From: Lachnospiraceae bacterium UBA3401
GTDB lineage: Bacteria; Bacillota; Clostridia; Lachnospirales; Lachnospiraceae
Length of the DNA stretch: 64,000 bases
Direction: 5' to 3'
Assembly (NCBI GenBank): GCA_002358575.1
Contig: DEPD01000091.1
Coordinates: 1 to 64,000 of the forward strand
This document shows positions 34,482-43,836 of this stretch, one piece after another. Numbering within the stretch: position 1 is the stretch's first letter; every line of letters begins with the position of its first letter. The position numbers were made by a program, and so were the translations under genes. The notes beneath the pieces are model-generated. The model saw nothing but the letters and a program-made list of their open reading frames with translations. It was not told where the DNA came from and searched no databases.

Positions 34482-35130
34482 AATATTGATTGTAGATGAT
34501 GAAAAGCCGATTTGTGATTTGATCGACTTAAACCTATCTTCGACGGGCTATCATTGTACTGCGGTGCAGGACGGTCTGAAAGCAATCGATTTGATAGAGA
34601 AAGAACCGTTTGACCTCGTTTTGCTGGATATTATGCTTCCTGGCGCGGACGGGTATGATGTGATGGAGTATATCCGACCGTTGGGGATTCCTGTGATTTT
34701 TATCACGGCAAAATATGAGGTGAAAAATAGAGTTAAAGGGTTGAAACTCGGCGCGGACGATTATATTGTAAAGCCCTTTGATGTGGTGGAATTGGTGGCG
34801 CGCGTCGAGGCCGTTCTCCGGCGGTATAACAAGACAGAACAGCGCCTGAGCGCAGGAGATGTCATTGTGGATGTGGAGGCGCACCGCGTGATGAAAGGCA
34901 CAAAGCCAATTGAACTGACCAACAAAGAGTTTGGGCTTTTGGTGCTCTTTATACGCAATAAAAATGTGGCATTGTTTCGGGAAACACTCTATGAAAAAGT
35001 ATGGGAGGGCGAGTATTTTGCCGACAGCCGTACTTTGGACTTGCATGTGCAGCGTCTGCGTAAAAAGTTGGGGTGGGAGCACAGCTTAGTAGCAGTGTAC
35101 AAGGTTGGGTATCGATTGGAGATGCCTTAG
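34474..35130 (+). CDS. OmpR/PhoB family response regulator
   Basis: A 218-aa DNA-binding response regulator: receiver domain with VDDEKP, phospho-acceptor Asp in LVLLDIMLPGADG (near residue 52) and the KPF loop (near 101), followed by a winged-helix domain ending in SRTLDLHVQRLRKKLG. It overlaps the previous gene by 8 bp and is followed after 10 bp by its cognate histidine kinase. Confidence 0.95.
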   Translation: MIKILIVDDEKPICDLIDLNLSSTGYHCTAVQDGLKAIDLIEKEPFDLVLLDIMLPGADGYDVMEYIRPLGIPVIFITAKYEVKNRVKGLKLGADDYIVKPFDVVELVARVEAVLRRYNKTEQRLSAGDVIVDVEAHRVMKGTKPIELTNKEFGLLVLFIRNKNVALFRETLYEKVWEGEYFADSRTLDLHVQRLRKKLGWEHSLVAVYKVGYRLEMP

Positions 35131-35140
35131 AGGAAACATT

Positions 35141-36574
35141 ATGAAAATATCACTGAAACTATTGCTGTCTACGATTGTAGTAATGGCGTTGGCACTTGGG
35201 CTGAGCGGTTTTTATTTTGTGAATTATGTGTTTGAGACGTCGCTCAATCGAGAAGTTGGACAGGCTTCTGACGAGAGCAGCATTCTAAGTTTTGCCTTTG
35301 AGACGGCAGTTTTGAACGTGCCAGCAAGATACAAAGTGCTGCCAGACAGCACTGTGGATGAAATTGCATCAAAGCTAGAGCGGGGCGGGCGCAGCACAGA
35401 ACGCCTGATTAGAATTGCAGACGAACAGAAGGAGATTTTGCATATTAGCGACGGGTTTGAAGCGGACAATCGGCTTTTACAGCAGATACAGCCAGATACA
35501 AAATCCTATCGCATTATTCATACAGCAAACGGTTATTATGTCCATACTTGTGCGGCCATCAATGCACTAGGACGGATTCTCTATCTTGAGACGATGAAGG
35601 ATGTCTCAGATGTGTTTACGGAGCGCGCAATGGGTTTTTCTGTCTATCGACAGATGACAATTGCAATGTTGTTGCTCGGCACAGTGATTATGCATTTTAT
35701 TTCTTCCCTGTTGACGAAGCCAATTCGTCTGCTTACAAAGGCGACCAAAAGAATGACAGGTGGGGATTATGCATATCGCGCTCGACAGGTCAGTCATGAT
35801 GAATTGGGACAGTTGACTTGTGACTTTAACAAGATGGCAAATGTGCTTGAGCAAAATATTGAGATGCTTGAGGAGGAGAATGAGGCGAAAGAGGAGTTTA
35901 TGGGAGCTTTTGCCCATGAACTTAAGACGCCGCTCACTGCGATTATTGGCTATGCAGACATGCTGCGTTCGCACAAGTTGGACGAGGAGAAAAGTATTTT
36001 GTCTGCCAATTATATTTACACGGAGGGAAAACGACTTGAGGCAATGTCCTTTCGGTTGTTAGATATTATTGTGGCAAAAAAAGGAGATGTGCAGCTAAGT
36101 GGGATAGCGACATCAGAAATTTTTGACTATCTTAAGGAAATGTTTACGGACGAAAATCGCAGTATGCATTTTCAGTACGAATATGATAATGATATAGTAT
36201 ATGCGGAAGTTAATCTCATTAAGACCGTATTGGTCAATCTGATAGACAATGCCTGTAAAGCATCGGAGCCAGAAAGTCAGATTATAGTGCGCGGAATATC
36301 ACTTGCAGAAAGATATCGGTTTGAAGTGGAAGATGAAGGAATTGGCATACCACAGAAAGAGCAGCGCAAAATTACAAAAGCATTTTATATGGTGGACAAA
36401 TCCCGCTCTAGGAGCAGAAACGGCGCTGGACTTGGCTTAGCATTGTGCGCGGAGATTTTGCGAATTCATCACAGCGAGCTGACAATTGAGAGCGAGCCAG
36501 GAAAAGGTTCTTGCATTGGTTTTCTTTTGGAACGCGTTTCAGACAGTGCGCTAGAGGAGGCGGGAAATATATGA
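35141..36574 (+). CDS. Sensor histidine kinase
   Basis: A 477-aa membrane kinase. It has an N-terminal helix (about 8-28), an external sensor region of ~140 residues, a second helix near residue 178, a HAMP linker, the phospho-accepting histidine in FAHELKTPLTAIIGY and the HATPase boxes NLIDNACKA, DEGIGIP and GAGLGLALC. ATG 35141 is used, 10 bp after the response regulator; the longer frame overlaps that gene. The stop forms an ATGA overlap with the next gene. The pair resembles regulators of envelope functions, but the stimulus is unknown. Confidence 0.93.
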   Translation: MKISLKLLLSTIVVMALALGLSGFYFVNYVFETSLNREVGQASDESSILSFAFETAVLNVPARYKVLPDSTVDEIASKLERGGRSTERLIRIADEQKEILHISDGFEADNRLLQQIQPDTKSYRIIHTANGYYVHTCAAINALGRILYLETMKDVSDVFTERAMGFSVYRQMTIAMLLLGTVIMHFISSLLTKPIRLLTKATKRMTGGDYAYRARQVSHDELGQLTCDFNKMANVLEQNIEMLEEENEAKEEFMGAFAHELKTPLTAIIGYADMLRSHKLDEEKSILSANYIYTEGKRLEAMSFRLLDIIVAKKGDVQLSGIATSEIFDYLKEMFTDENRSMHFQYEYDNDIVYAEVNLIKTVLVNLIDNACKASEPESQIIVRGISLAERYRFEVEDEGIGIPQKEQRKITKAFYMVDKSRSRSRNGAGLGLALCAEILRIHHSELTIESEPGKGSCIGFLLERVSDSALEEAGNI

Positions 36575-37383
36575 AAAATACAGCGCGGTATCTGGCGGTT
36601 TTTATGACAGTAGCGCTTGTGATTGCCGTGTCCATATGGGGACCAGAGGCAATGGCGCGCTACAAGGACAAAGGTATTCTTGACAAGCCGCATATCGAAC
36701 AAATTGGGGAGGCAGGAGAGGGCTACCGCTACCGCATGAATGCAAATGAAAAGTTATATATTCTTTCGCAAAGTCTTGGAAGTCAAGTTCTTCCTGGAAG
36801 TGAGCAGAATGCGCTAACTTACGATTCTGGAAGCACAGAACTTGGCTCCTATGCATTTGTACAGAATTATAAAGAGCCGTCGGGAGATGAGATTACAGAC
36901 GAACAGATTTATGCAACTTGCAATGATGGGCTGACCGCATTAAAGGAATTGAATATCCTACCAGAGGAAGTGCGAGAAGTCAATGCAGTCTCTTATGATG
37001 CAACACTGTGTTCTGCGATTGATGTGCTGGAACCGCGCAACAATGTGGCAGTCTGGAAGCTCGAACTGTCCAACAGCCAGACAAATGCAGACAAGGAAAA
37101 CAGACTGATGGATGCTTATATTGATGCAGATGATGGCAGAATTTATGAATTTTATGCAAGAACGTCCCTTTTGTGGGAGGAGATTGATACCGATGCTATC
37201 ATTAGCGCGTGGGGAAATTATATGGGGCTAGGTGTGCCCGCAGTCTATGAATCGGACAATCCACTGCTAGAGACAACGCCTTATTTTCGAAAATATGTTT
37301 TTTCTGGCATGGGGGATGGAAAGACGGTTGTGACTGTTGGCTATTATGAAGGGATTCAGGAATTGTTCTTAAAAATCTCGTGA
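36571..37383 (+). CDS. Membrane-anchored protein of unknown function (PepSY-like C-terminus)
   Basis: A 270-aa protein with one N-terminal membrane helix (about residues 8-24) and an external remainder. The segment VWKLELSN followed by MDAYIDADDGRIYEFYA (near residues 170-208) resembles the second half of a PepSY domain. No enzymatic motif is seen. It is translationally coupled to the histidine kinase through ATGA, so it likely belongs to the same sensory unit as the exported protein at 33342. Confidence 0.65.
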   Translation: MKNTARYLAVFMTVALVIAVSIWGPEAMARYKDKGILDKPHIEQIGEAGEGYRYRMNANEKLYILSQSLGSQVLPGSEQNALTYDSGSTELGSYAFVQNYKEPSGDEITDEQIYATCNDGLTALKELNILPEEVREVNAVSYDATLCSAIDVLEPRNNVAVWKLELSNSQTNADKENRLMDAYIDADDGRIYEFYARTSLLWEEIDTDAIISAWGNYMGLGVPAVYESDNPLLETTPYFRKYVFSGMGDGKTVVTVGYYEGIQELFLKIS

Positions 37384-37410
37384 GGAAGAGGATTTTTACA
37401 AGTTCTGCCC

Positions 37411-37439
37411 TTGCAAAAATAATAGAAAACTGTTATACC
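37411..37439 (+). promoter_or_regulatory. Probable sigma-A promoter of the ROK kinase gene
   Basis: TTGCAA (37411-37416), 17 bp, TATACC (37434-37439), 64 bp before the start codon. Confidence 0.55.
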
Positions 37440-37503
37440 TAACTATAGAGATTTTTTATTGGCATTCTTCACCTCAATGGAGTACCAGGAAGGACAGGAA
37501 AAA

Positions 37504-38463
37504 ATGTACAGAGCAGGGATTGATCTAGGTGGAACAAATATTAAGGCAGGAATGATTGATGAAGAACACAAGATTCTTGCACAGACGTCTGCACCGACAA
37601 AAGCAGAGCGTCCGGCAGAGGAAGTGATAGCGGATATAGCAGCGCTGGTGAGACAGCTTATGGATATGCTTGGCATGGATGAGAGTATGCTTGCAGGGAT
37701 TGGTGTTGGCTGTCCAGGACTGGTGGATGCGGACGCAGGTGTTGTTCGCTACTCCAACAATATTAGTTGGGAAAATGTGGCGCTGGCAAAGGAACTTGCA
37801 ACGTATTTTTCCTGTGAAGTTCGGATTTCAAATGATGCGAACTGCGCGGCGCTGGGAGAAGTGAAAGCGGGAGCTGCAAAGAATGTAGCTAATGCAATAT
37901 TGCTCACGCTCGGAACAGGCGTTGGCGGTGGTATTATTTTAAATGGAAAAGTTTTTGATGGTAGCAATGCAGGAGGCGCAGAACTTGGCCATATCAGTAT
38001 GATACTGGGAGGTGAGCCATGCACTTGTGGCAGGCGCGGCTGTGTGGAGGCTTATGTGTCTGCGACAGCGCTGATTCGGGATGCGAAGCGGGCCGCTGCT
38101 GCGGATAAAAAATCGTTGCTCAATCAGATGTGCGGCGGTGTGTTGGAGCATATGGACGGCAGAATACCTTTTGATGCGGCGCTTACAGGCGATAGGGCGG
38201 CGAAGGAGGTTGTGGAGAATTACTACACCTATCTCGCGGAGGCAGTTGCAAATTATGTCAATATTTTCCGGCCGGATGTCGTGCTTCTCTCCGGTGGAAT
38301 TTGCAATCAGGGAAGTCGTCTGACGGAGTCGGTGGAGGAGCATTTAAGTTTTCTGTGTTTTGGCGGTGACAGGGCATTTGTTCCGCCAGTGCGATGTGCG
38401 ATACTCGGTAATCATGCCGGCATGATTGGTGCGGCGAATCTCATAACAGTGCACAGAAGGTAA
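37504..38463 (+). CDS. glk: ROK family glucokinase
   Basis: A 319-aa sugar kinase. The ATP-binding start is AGIDLGGTNIKAGMID; the ROK consensus with zinc ligands is CTCGRRGCVEAY (near residue 177), preceded by GGAELGHISM with the catalytic region. Glucose is the most likely substrate at this length and motif set; other hexoses are possible. No DNA-binding domain is fused, so it is an enzyme, not a ROK repressor. ATG 37504 follows AGGACAGGA. A short hairpin (38459-38490) overlaps the stop codon and shares its arm sequence with the element at 2220-2352. Confidence 0.88.
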   Translation: MYRAGIDLGGTNIKAGMIDEEHKILAQTSAPTKAERPAEEVIADIAALVRQLMDMLGMDESMLAGIGVGCPGLVDADAGVVRYSNNISWENVALAKELATYFSCEVRISNDANCAALGEVKAGAAKNVANAILLTLGTGVGGGIILNGKVFDGSNAGGAELGHISMILGGEPCTCGRRGCVEAYVSATALIRDAKRAAAADKKSLLNQMCGGVLEHMDGRIPFDAALTGDRAAKEVVENYYTYLAEAVANYVNIFRPDVVLLSGGICNQGSRLTESVEEHLSFLCFGGDRAFVPPVRCAILGNHAGMIGAANLITVHRR

Positions 38464-38508
38464 CAGGACGCCGAAGGCTGAACTGTTACCACAGAAGCAG
38501 GGAGCAGG

Positions 38509-39150
38509 ATGAATAAAATTGACAAAAATAAGCAGAGAAAAAGGGAGTCGCTTTTGGAGGCGGCATTTCGTCTCTTTACCAGCAAGGGCACACAGAAAAC
38601 CTCCATATCAGATATTGTGGCCAATGCGGGGGTGGCCAAAGGAACCTTTTATCTCTATTTTAAAGATAAATATGATATTCGGAACAAATTGATTGCGCAC
38701 AAGTCGAGCGAGGTTTTTCGCAAGGCAGATCTCGCGCTGAGACAGATGGATATCTGCATGTTTGAGGAGCGAGTAATCTTTATTATCGACAATATTATCA
38801 ACCAGTTTGTTGCGGACAAGACGCTCTTGGCGTTTATCTCGAAGAATTTAAGCTGGGGAGTATTTAAGAATATTTTGATCGAAGCGGGAGAAGATGACGG
38901 GGTTGATTTTTACGACATCTATCACTCCGTGTTTGGCGGGGTGGGAAAATTTGACAATCCAGAAGTGATGGTTTTTATGATGATTGAACTTGTGGGATCT
39001 GTATGCTATAGTGCGATACTGTACAGTGAGCCAGTGGGAATAGAGGAACTCAAACCGTATCTTTTCCGCGCTGTGCGGGATATTATGGCAGCGCACAGGA
39101 CAGTGGCACCAACAGTTTCTAACAGCGCGCAGACGGGGGATTCCCTGTGA
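38509..39150 (+). CDS. TetR/AcrR family transcriptional regulator
   Basis: A 213-aa regulator with the TetR helix-turn-helix at the N-terminus (SLLEAAFRLFTSKGTQKTSISDIV, then GVAKGTFYLYFKDKYDI) and a helical ligand or dimer domain afterwards. It lies 45 bp after glk and before flgM, which has its own sigma-28 promoter. Its target is unknown; control of neighbouring genes would be a guess. Confidence 0.9.
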   Translation: MNKIDKNKQRKRESLLEAAFRLFTSKGTQKTSISDIVANAGVAKGTFYLYFKDKYDIRNKLIAHKSSEVFRKADLALRQMDICMFEERVIFIIDNIINQFVADKTLLAFISKNLSWGVFKNILIEAGEDDGVDFYDIYHSVFGGVGKFDNPEVMVFMMIELVGSVCYSAILYSEPVGIEELKPYLFRAVRDIMAAHRTVAPTVSNSAQTGDSL

Positions 39151-39166
39151 AATTTGCAAAATAGTA

Positions 39167-39193
39167 TAAAGTAAATGAAAAATCTTCCGATAA
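39167..39193 (+). promoter_or_regulatory. Sigma-28 (SigD) promoter of the flgM operon
   Basis: TAAA (39167-39170), 15 bp, TCCGATAA (39186-39193): seven of eight -10 positions match the flagellar sigma consensus GCCGATAA. It lies 61 bp before flgM. Confidence 0.85.
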
Positions 39194-39253
39194 ATTAAGT
39201 ATAAACCAATGATAACATAACATATTTGACTAGTTGGGAAGGAGGAGTCCGGT

Positions 39254-39538
39254 ATGCGTATAGATGCTTATAATCAGATTCAGCAGATTTACGGAACCAA
39301 AAAGTTATCAAAGGCTGAGGAGAAGAAGACAACAACAGGAACAAGTTTCCAGGATCAGCTTCAGCTCTCAGCGACAGCTCAGGATGCTTCCACAGTTAAG
39401 AAAGCCATTACGGCTGCACCTGATGTGCGCCAGAACCTTGTAAATTCCTTGAAGGAACGCATCGACAACGGCACGTACGAGGTGGATGTGGAGGATTTTG
39501 CAGGAAAGCTTTTGGAGAAGTATAATGGCCTGTTCTAG
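39254..39538 (+). CDS. flgM: Anti-sigma-28 factor FlgM
   Basis: A 94-aa FlgM, which holds flagellar sigma-28 inactive until the hook is complete and FlgM is exported. The C-terminal half (VRQNLVNSLKERIDNGTYEVDVEDFAGKLLEKY) is the conserved sigma-binding part; the N-terminal half is low-complexity, as usual for this unfolded protein. AAGGAGG precedes the ATG. It is the first gene of a flgM-flgN-flgK-flgK-flgL series. Confidence 0.93.
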   Translation: MRIDAYNQIQQIYGTKKLSKAEEKKTTTGTSFQDQLQLSATAQDASTVKKAITAAPDVRQNLVNSLKERIDNGTYEVDVEDFAGKLLEKYNGLF

Positions 39539-39568
39539 AATGCCATAAAATGACAGTGAGGTGAACAG

Positions 39569-40087
39569 GTGGCAAGCTTATTAGAAAATTTGATTGATGT
39601 GCTCGACCGTGAGAATGTGCAGTATGAGAAACTGATCGTTCTCGCCGAGAGCAAGACTCCCGTTATTGTAGCGGGAGACATTGAAAACCTGGGAAAGATC
39701 ACGGAGGATGAACAGGAGATCGTAGGCATAATCCAGGGAATGGAAAAGCAAAGAGATAAATTTCTGGCTGACATTGCCAACGTAGTTAACAGGGATGTTG
39801 AAACATTGAAACTCATAGACCTGATTCAGATGCTCGACAAGATGCCTGACCAGCAAGAAAAGCTGGAAGGGATACAAAAACGTTTAAGGGCAACCATCGA
39901 CAGACTCAGAGAAGTAAACGATAGGAATCAAATGCTTCTCGCGGAGAGGTTGGACATGGTGGACTTTAATCTTAATATGATTCGAGCAATGAAGTCTGCG
40001 CCGCAAACAGCCAATTATAGCAGAGATGCATATACAAACGGACAATCGCTTGGTATCTTTCATGGTGGTTTCGACGCGAAACAATAA
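39569..40087 (+). CDS. flgN: Flagellar export chaperone FlgN
   Basis: A 172-aa, largely helical protein of the FlgN family, the cytosolic chaperone of the hook-filament junction proteins FlgK and FlgL. Long heptad-rich helices run through residues 1-130. Its position between flgM and flgK is the standard one. Translation starts at GTG 39569 behind GAGGTG. Confidence 0.88.
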   Translation: MASLLENLIDVLDRENVQYEKLIVLAESKTPVIVAGDIENLGKITEDEQEIVGIIQGMEKQRDKFLADIANVVNRDVETLKLIDLIQMLDKMPDQQEKLEGIQKRLRATIDRLREVNDRNQMLLAERLDMVDFNLNMIRAMKSAPQTANYSRDAYTNGQSLGIFHGGFDAKQ

Positions 40088-40111
40088 CGACGAAACACAA
40101 GGGGAGATACC

Positions 40112-41914
40112 ATGTCTTTGTTTGGATCATTATATTTAGGCGACAGCGGCATACGCACATCGCAGAGCGCACTCAACACAGTAGCGCACAACTTATCAAA
40201 TCTAAATACACCCGGATATGTCCGCCAGCAGGTGGCAAATTCCGATACGACATACATTAACGGAGGGCGTTCAGTAAGAGGAAGACAGTTCCAGGTAGGA
40301 ACAGGTGCCAAATATGCTGAATGCAGACATGTCAGGGATACCTTTCTGGATGCAGCTTACCGCGAGGAGAGCGGCAGGATGTCATATTATGAAACTTCAT
40401 ATTCTGCGATTCTTGAAATTGAAGATATTTTGGGTGAGCTGGACGGCGCCGCATTTAAAAATTCCGTATCTGCGCTGTGGACATCGATGCAGGAGTTGGC
40501 AAAGTATCCCAATGATACAGTCAACATGTCCATGCTAGTGTCAAAGGCAGCTAGCTTTATAGAAAATGCGACGGCTGTCTATGAATCTTTTCAAGAATAT
40601 CAGAATAATCTGAACAAGCAGGTGAAGGATTCCGTCGAGCAGATCAATTCCATTGCGAATAGAATAGACGAACTGAATAAAGAGATTATGAAAATCGAGA
40701 CTGCTGGGGTAGAGCATGCCAACGATTTGCGCGATGAGCGAGATCAGCTACTTGATATGCTTGCAGGGTATGGCAATATTACCTACACGGAAGAACCGAA
40801 CACTGCGGTGACAGTACGCTTTAACGGAGCAGATCTTGTCACGGAAGCAAATGTGTACAAGATGGAACTTCTTACAGATAAAGAGACTGGTTTTGTCACT
40901 CCTTATTGGAAACAAAATGTTCTTTACACAGAAGATGCAAAAGGAAACAAAGTTAAAGATTATTCCTGTGCATATGTTTTTAACTTGAAAGATGGGATAT
41001 CGACCGCAGCAAAAACAGATGTCGGTTCGCTTCGTGCTTTGCTTCTTGCAAGAGGTGATCATGTGGCAAATTACACAGACCTTACAGTGGGTATGTGTAC
41101 AGAGGAGAAATTATCTAAGCTTGGTATAGATGCAGATTCTTATTCTGAACAGGCAGGGTTAAAATATTACAATGATTATATTTCTAAGTCTGTTGTTATG
41201 AATGTACAGGCGGAGTTTGATAACATTGTCCATGCAATTATTACAAAGGTCAATGATGTGCTCGCGGAAAATTCAGATCCTAAGAGTGGATATTTGTGCA
41301 ATGAGGATGGCTCCCCGTTACAGATGTTCCAGAAAACCAACTCACAAGCCTATGAGCGCGTTGTACTAAGCAGTACAGAAGCGGCAGTTCTGAAAGGGCA
41401 GGGCGTAAAGCTCTATCAGATTTATGATGAGGATGGAGAACCAGTTCCCAACAGTTACTGGAAATATATGGAAGAGGATTCCTTTGCGCCGAACTCATTG
41501 TACAACTGTGCAAATACGAAGATTAATCAAAAGCTGGTGCAGGTTCCGGCACTGCTTGGCTTTACGAAGGAGGAAAGCTCAGCAGATTTCAATATTGGAA
41601 AGAAGCTTGTGGAATCTTTCCAAAATGACGGTATTTATCTAAATCCGAACGCGACAGATATGAGCAGTTTTGAGAACTGCTACATTGATTTGATTAATCA
41701 GGCGGCGACAGGGGGCTATGTATGTTCGGAGCTGTATGAGTTTGAACAACTCGCAATGGAGCAGGCGGACAATGAGCGCCAAACCGTAATCGGTGTGTCC
41801 TCGGACGAGGAATTGGAACATATGATTATGTACCAAAATGCATACAATGCAGCCAGTCGGTACATCAATGTCATCAATTCTATGTTGGATACACTGTTGA
41901 GTTTAGGGGCATAG
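40112..41914 (+). CDS. flgK: Flagellar hook-associated protein 1 (first copy)
   Basis: A 600-aa FlgK, which joins hook and filament. The N-terminal rod/hook motif (SLYLGDSGIRTSQSALNTVA, then LNTPGYVRQQ) and the C-terminal helix (MIMYQNAYNAASRYINVINSMLDTLLS) form the D0 coiled coil. The middle is a large variable region. GGGGAG precedes the ATG. A second, divergent FlgK follows at once. Confidence 0.93.
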   Translation: MSLFGSLYLGDSGIRTSQSALNTVAHNLSNLNTPGYVRQQVANSDTTYINGGRSVRGRQFQVGTGAKYAECRHVRDTFLDAAYREESGRMSYYETSYSAILEIEDILGELDGAAFKNSVSALWTSMQELAKYPNDTVNMSMLVSKAASFIENATAVYESFQEYQNNLNKQVKDSVEQINSIANRIDELNKEIMKIETAGVEHANDLRDERDQLLDMLAGYGNITYTEEPNTAVTVRFNGADLVTEANVYKMELLTDKETGFVTPYWKQNVLYTEDAKGNKVKDYSCAYVFNLKDGISTAAKTDVGSLRALLLARGDHVANYTDLTVGMCTEEKLSKLGIDADSYSEQAGLKYYNDYISKSVVMNVQAEFDNIVHAIITKVNDVLAENSDPKSGYLCNEDGSPLQMFQKTNSQAYERVVLSSTEAAVLKGQGVKLYQIYDEDGEPVPNSYWKYMEEDSFAPNSLYNCANTKINQKLVQVPALLGFTKEESSADFNIGKKLVESFQNDGIYLNPNATDMSSFENCYIDLINQAATGGYVCSELYEFEQLAMEQADNERQTVIGVSSDEELEHMIMYQNAYNAASRYINVINSMLDTLLSLGA

Positions 41915-41937
41915 AGAACAGATATGGAGGAGTATAA

Positions 41938-43821
41938 ATGGCATCAACATTTATGGGGTTAAATATATCGTATTCTGGTTTGGTGGCATCCAATGCCGCT
42001 CTGAATACGACAGCGAACAATATTGCAAATGTCGAGACAGTGGGTTATTCCAGACAGATTGTCAATCAGTCTGCATCGACAGCGATGCGCGCTTTTGCAA
42101 GTCATGGCTGCATTGGCGCCGGCGTAGACACACTCGGCGCAGAGCGTGTCAGGGATATTTATTATGATGAAAAATATTGGAATAACAATTCCAAGCTCGG
42201 AGAGTTTGACAAGAAGCAGTACTACTGCGCAATTATTGAAAATTATCTCAGGGACGATAGAGGAACCAATGAGGTAAAAGGTTTTACAACCATTTTTAAT
42301 GAGTATCACTCCGCGATGGATTCTTTGTCAAACCACACAGGTGAGACGAACTATGCATTGGAATTTATTGGGAAAGCGGGAAATCTCTGCGAGTACTTTA
42401 ATATATTATACAATAATTTCCAGAAAATGCAGACCGACGTCAACGACGAGATTAAGATTAAAACGGATGAAATTAATGGTGTTGCACAGCAGATTGCACT
42501 TCTAAATAAACAGATTAACATGGTGGAAGCCAATGGAAATACCGTGGCAAATGATCTGCGTGACAAGAGAGACTTGTTAATCGACCAACTCTCAGCAGTT
42601 GTGGATGTAAAGTGTGAGGAGCGGCCTATTAAGGATTTAGGCGGTGACGACACCAACATCAATGAGTATATTGTGTCGATAGCAGGAGGTCAGACGCTTG
42701 TCAATGGCTATGAGTACCGGCAGCTTGAGTGTGTGCCGAGGGAGACATGGCAAAAGGCAAATCAGAATGATGTGGACGGACTATATGATGTGAGATGGAC
42801 TGATACAGAAGAGGATGTTGGACTGAGTGCAAACAATGTGCGCGGAGAATTAAAAGGTCTCTATGAAATGCGTGATGGCAACAATGCGGAGGCGTTTCAC
42901 GGAAAAGTATCAAATGTTGACAAACAAAACAAAACAGTGACAGTTGCCACAACAGATAGTTATTTAAAGGATATTTCTAAGAGCACTTTGCCGCTGACCA
43001 ATGGTCAGATTATGTTGAGCGGAGACTTGTATTACTATGACAGCTTTACCTTTGAGACAGATGAGCTTGGAAATACATATTATACATTTCAATTATCAGA
43101 GGATAAATCCAGAAATCCAGTGATGCCTTCTGGTGATATTACGGGTAAGACTGCAAAAATTGGGGAGCAGGTTGCTTATCAAGGTATCCCTTATTATCTG
43201 GAACAGATGAATGAGTGGGTGCGGGATTACGCATTCCATTTCAATGAGATTTATGGTGTGGAGAATGCGACAGACTTTAATGGTGACAACCATGAGGGAG
43301 ATATCTTTTTTACAGGGAATAATGATGTTGCAGGCGGACAGTATAACCTTAAGGGGGTATCGCTCTATGCAACGAGTTATGACAGTTCCAAGAATAATGG
43401 TTATTATATGCTAACCGCAGGAAACTTTAATGTGGAGAAATCCATTCAGAACGATGCAAGCACGCTGGCTACACATACAGGCGAGGGAGAAGGCGTTTCC
43501 AAGTATGATATTATTGACAATCTTAAGGATTTGTCTACCAACAAGGATAAAATGGTATTCCGCGGCTGTGATGCGCAGAGCTTTCTTATCTGTCTGATGG
43601 GCGATTCCGGACTGAATGCACAGAGTGCCAATAGCTTTCAGGAGATCTATTCCAGCATTGAAGAATCTATTGCAAACAGTCGCTTCTCTGTCAGCGGAGT
43701 GGACTCTGACGAGGAAGCAGCAAATATGATTAAGTTCCAAAATGCTTATAATCTGGCAAGTAAAATGATATCAGTATTGAGCGAATGCTATGACAGACTG
43801 ATTACACAGACAGGGGTATAA
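41938..43821 (+). CDS. flgK: Flagellar hook-associated protein 1 (second, divergent copy)
   Basis: A 627-aa FlgK paralogue: N-terminal MGLNISYSGLVASNAALNTT and ANVETVGYSRQI, C-terminal FQNAYNLASKMISVLSECYDRL. The ends resemble the first copy but the middle differs strongly. It is 23 bp after that gene behind GGAGGAG and 15 bp before flgL. Both copies look intact. Why two junction proteins are needed is unknown; they may stack as two rings or serve alternative filaments. Confidence 0.88.
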   Translation: MASTFMGLNISYSGLVASNAALNTTANNIANVETVGYSRQIVNQSASTAMRAFASHGCIGAGVDTLGAERVRDIYYDEKYWNNNSKLGEFDKKQYYCAIIENYLRDDRGTNEVKGFTTIFNEYHSAMDSLSNHTGETNYALEFIGKAGNLCEYFNILYNNFQKMQTDVNDEIKIKTDEINGVAQQIALLNKQINMVEANGNTVANDLRDKRDLLIDQLSAVVDVKCEERPIKDLGGDDTNINEYIVSIAGGQTLVNGYEYRQLECVPRETWQKANQNDVDGLYDVRWTDTEEDVGLSANNVRGELKGLYEMRDGNNAEAFHGKVSNVDKQNKTVTVATTDSYLKDISKSTLPLTNGQIMLSGDLYYYDSFTFETDELGNTYYTFQLSEDKSRNPVMPSGDITGKTAKIGEQVAYQGIPYYLEQMNEWVRDYAFHFNEIYGVENATDFNGDNHEGDIFFTGNNDVAGGQYNLKGVSLYATSYDSSKNNGYYMLTAGNFNVEKSIQNDASTLATHTGEGEGVSKYDIIDNLKDLSTNKDKMVFRGCDAQSFLICLMGDSGLNAQSANSFQEIYSSIEESIANSRFSVSGVDSDEEAANMIKFQNAYNLASKMISVLSECYDRLITQTGV

Positions 43822-43836
43822 AGGGAGGATAAATAT

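Noticed and set aside
38459..38490. Hairpin at the glk stop as a terminator
   Set aside because: No T-run follows; it looks like a short form of the palindromic element at 2220-2352.
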